A stretch of 64,000 bases of DNA, from NCBI GenBank assembly GCA_910589485.1, contig CAJUSW010000010.1:93360-157359 (forward strand), read 5' to 3'. Numbering within the stretch: the stretch's first letter is position 1; each line of letters begins with the position of its first letter. Shown in pieces: positions 61,922 to 64,000 of the stretch. Both the position numbers and the translations under genes were made by a program. The DNA comes from an uncultured Duncaniella sp. GTDB taxonomy: Bacteria; Bacteroidota; Bacteroidia; Bacteroidales; Muribaculaceae. A model generated the notes under the pieces. That model was not told where the DNA came from. It searched no databases and saw only the letters and a list, made by a program, of their open reading frames with translations.

Positions 61922-63370
61922 ATGAAATCACTTCTAAAATACCATTCACTGCTCGTCGCGCTGATTATGCTTGTCGCAGGCTGCTGTCTCATAGCATGTG
62001 ACGATGATAATGACGAGGAATATATAACCGACACACAACTCAGTGTGCTTCAAGACAATCGGGCCTCGCTCACATATCTGCTCCGCAACTCGACCTACGG
62101 CACCGTGCCCGGCACATATCCACGCGAGGCAAAAGATCTCCTCAATGACGCCATCTCGACTCTCGATTCGGTGATCGAACGTGTGAGGAATGGCGCGTCA
62201 CTCTCCGAAAGCGAATTTGTCGCTGTTGTCGAGAGTGTGAGCCGCGCTATCGATGAATTCAAACGCCAACGTCTCTATAATCTTTCCGATGAAGTCAGGA
62301 CTTACATCGAGAACATTATGGCTATGGCTGACCGCCTACGCAGTATGATTGCCGATGACAGCCTCTGGGGCAATCACAAAGATCAATACCCCCTCTCGGG
62401 CAAATCGTTGCTTGAAAGTGCCGCTGCAGATTTGGAAAATTATGCCGAGCGTCTCAATAGCGGAGCCATCCCCGACATGACCGAAGAAATGTATGACGAA
62501 GTCATGGACAAGGCCACAGCCACCCTTGAACAAGTCAAAGCGACTGCATGGCCCGACAACAGTAACATCACATGGAATCTGTATGTCGATGGCAATCAGG
62601 GCACTTATCTCGACTTTGGCTACAGCGAGGATTATGTCCAGTTCGGAGCGCAGGACAATCAGGCTTTCACCATCGAACTGTGGGTCAACATAGAACAATA
62701 CTGCAATCGTCCGGGCGAAGATAACTCGACATTTCTCAACACTATGACCAATGACCCCTACTGGAGCGGATGGCGCGCACAGGACCGCGTGAAAGGACTC
62801 ATGCGCACAATGGTAGCTCATTGGGAGGATGACAACTACTCCAATCCCCGCCAATGGGAACCAGGATGGAAAAAGTCTGACAATTGGAACCAGAACCGCT
62901 GGACACACTATGCCTTCCTGTTCCGCGACAAGGGGCTACCGGGATTTGACACCCCTACCGACGTCAAGGCTTATTCCATGATTGACGGTAGCCGCAACGG
63001 CGAGATAATCCGCGTCGGCGAACCATGGCGTACATACATTCCAGACAATTCGGTGGCCAATCAGATCCACATGACAGGTTTCTGCCAGATGGACAAGGAC
63101 GGCAACCGCAACGAATGGTGGAGCGGATATATTAAAAAAGTACGTATCTGGCGCACAAACCGCAGCGAGGACGATATATATCGTTCATATCTCGGTGCCG
63201 AGCAAGGCGTTACCGCCGACAATCCCGATCTTGTCGATGCCTGGGATTTCGAAGTAATCGGCGACGCGCCGCAGGGTCATGAATATATAGGCCTGAAAGG
63301 TCACAAAGTCACGATTGTCGGCGCCCGCTTCGAGTGGCGCGAGACAACCGCCATCCCCGACAATAGATAG
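61922..63370 (+). CDS. LamG-domain surface lipoprotein, second paralogue
   Basis: A 482-residue relative of the preceding protein, starting at the ATG at 61922 (an ATG at 61910 would overlap the previous gene by 8 bases). The lipobox is 'LVAGC' or 'LIAC' followed by DDDNDEE, a strong surface-export signal. Two helical DUF4972-like repeats ('LQDNRASLTYLLRNSTYGTVPGTYPREAKDLLNDAI' and 'MADRLRSMIADDSLWGNHKDQYPLSGKSLLESAAADLENY') precede the LamG-like domain with 'YLDFGYSEDYVQFGAQDNQAFTIELWVNIEQ' and 'GYIKKVRIWRTNRSEDDIYRSYLG'. The doubled helical stalk may hold its binding domain further from the membrane. It is the last gene of the operon. Confidence 0.88.
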   Translation: MKSLLKYHSLLVALIMLVAGCCLIACDDDNDEEYITDTQLSVLQDNRASLTYLLRNSTYGTVPGTYPREAKDLLNDAISTLDSVIERVRNGASLSESEFVAVVESVSRAIDEFKRQRLYNLSDEVRTYIENIMAMADRLRSMIADDSLWGNHKDQYPLSGKSLLESAAADLENYAERLNSGAIPDMTEEMYDEVMDKATATLEQVKATAWPDNSNITWNLYVDGNQGTYLDFGYSEDYVQFGAQDNQAFTIELWVNIEQYCNRPGEDNSTFLNTMTNDPYWSGWRAQDRVKGLMRTMVAHWEDDNYSNPRQWEPGWKKSDNWNQNRWTHYAFLFRDKGLPGFDTPTDVKAYSMIDGSRNGEIIRVGEPWRTYIPDNSVANQIHMTGFCQMDKDGNRNEWWSGYIKKVRIWRTNRSEDDIYRSYLGAEQGVTADNPDLVDAWDFEVIGDAPQGHEYIGLKGHKVTIVGARFEWRETTAIPDNR

Positions 63371-63410
63371 CCAACACCACATTTGACATTCAGCAAGAGT
63401 TATATTTTCA

Positions 63411-63450
63411 GTGTGCCGGAAACGCTAACAACGCTCCCGGCACACTTTGT
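63411..63450 (+). terminator. Terminator of the SusC-SusD-GH76-LamG operon
   Basis: GTGTGCCGG (63411-63419) pairs with CCGGCACAC (63437-63445), 17-base loop, followed by TTTGT, 41 bases after the last stop codon. Confidence 0.8.
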
Positions 63451-63773
63451 ATTAAGCACAGCAATACTATCTTCAACAAAAAAACTTTATGGTGATTTTA
63501 TATTATTACACTTCAATTATGTTTATCTTAATAATCAATAGGGAATGTAACGTTAAATCCCACAGGAGAAGAAATATCACCGGTAAAGAAATAATAGGGA
63601 TATAATTTATCCTAGTTATTATCTTTTTTCAAGTCTGCATCAAAATAGGAATAGCTTTTTGGTAGATATTTTTTATCCCGGTATTGACATAATATCCTCG
63701 TCCCTCGTAGATGGTATTACGGTAGATATTATTTCAGTTTACAGAAGTCCTGTATGACGCTCGTCTGAAGCAC
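63451..63773. other. AT-rich spacer before the integrase remnant
   Basis: About 320 bases with no open frame of note. GGTAGATATT occurs at 63661-63670 and 63721-63730, 60 bases apart. No tRNA or RNA gene is visible. Confidence 0.4.
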
Positions 63774-64000
63774 TTATGCGTATTTCTCGGTCATGCCGTA
63801 GAGTTCGAGGGTTTCCACGCGGTCACGTTCCTCTTCGGTAAGGAATTTTATGCCCTACGATTTTCCATGCGAAATCCTCATGCCGTCGTAGGGGTTGGAC
63901 TCCAGCTTCTCAAACTGTATCGCCTTCACGAGATAGGGTTTGAGCCGTTTGTGATAGCCATGAACCGAGGCCTGGGCTGTCACACGCTTGCGTATGAAAT
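63774..64000 (-). pseudogene. Tyrosine recombinase (phage-type integrase) remnant, cut by window edge
   Basis: On the minus strand the frame from the right edge reads 'FIRKRVTAQASVHGYHKRLK', then PYLVKAIQFEKLESNPYDGM, RISHGKS, a TAG (63855-63857), then GIKFLTEEERDRVETLELYG and a stop at 63774. The 'NPYD..RI.HGKS.GIKFLTEEE' junction is the core-binding to catalytic domain hinge of Bacteroidota tyrosine integrases. The in-frame stop and missing catalytic Arg-His-Arg-Tyr domain show it is dead. The N-terminal part lies beyond 64000. Confidence 0.75.

Noticed and set aside
63661..63730. Repeated GGTAGATATT as attachment site of the integrase
   Set aside because: Ten bases 60 bp apart in AT-rich DNA can occur by chance and the integrase is dead and cut by the window edge.
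1..64000. CRISPR arrays, rRNA or tRNA genes
   Set aside because: No regularly spaced repeats and no tRNA- or rRNA-like stretches were recognised in any intergenic region.

Overview
The window reads as a chromosomal segment of a gut-type Bacteroidales bacterium (Bacteroidota). Evidence: SusC/SusD-type outer-membrane proteins, a 1349-residue hybrid two-component regulator, many lipoproteins with acidic residues after the lipobox cysteine, promoters of the TAnnTTTG type (for example at 5364, 17331, 31269, 38034) and many ATGA operon overlaps. A Muribaculaceae-like host is my guess only.

Layout. 1-3503: end of an RND drug-efflux pump gene (cut by the window edge) and its TolC-like outer-membrane factor. 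3534-38954: a ~35 kb island of oxidoreductases and hydrolases. It holds four separate aldo/keto reductases plus a fifth fused to a flavodoxin, two iron-ADH-type dehydrogenases (one apparently stripped of its metal ligands), a zinc alcohol dehydrogenase carrying a signal peptide, six flavodoxin-domain proteins with export signals (two of them fused to other enzymes), two RibD-like reductases, dienelactone-hydrolase-like and esterase-like alpha/beta hydrolases, an exported cupin/carboxymuconolactone decarboxylase, a BASS transporter, a MATE pump, an FMN reductase, two acetyltransferases and two AraC-type regulators. Several transcription units share a motif of the form CCGAAAAAAGTGTAA-N3-TTACCG, so they look like one regulon. 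The gene content resembles, in enlarged form, the AraC-controlled yqhD/dkgA aldehyde-defence system of E. coli, but with much of the chemistry moved to the cell envelope. Decay is visible: an arginase pseudogene, a frameshifted M28 peptidase, fragments of a further iron-ADH, flavodoxin and NAD(P)-binding protein, and small inverted-repeat elements.

39226-63370: an alpha-mannan-type polysaccharide utilisation locus. It has a ROK kinase, GH125 exo-alpha-1,6-mannosidase, HTCS regulator, a DUF4965/glutaminase-like protein, a GH78 alpha-L-rhamnosidase, a GH92 alpha-mannosidase, and a SusC-SusD-GH76-LamG-LamG surface operon closed by a hairpin terminator. The predicted flow is surface binding and endo-cutting of an alpha-1,6-mannan backbone (GH76, LamG proteins, SusD), import by SusC, and periplasmic trimming by GH92, GH125 and GH78. 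Co-occurrence of GH78 suggests a rhamnose-decorated mannan. 63371-64000: AT-rich spacer and a broken tyrosine recombinase that runs off the right edge.
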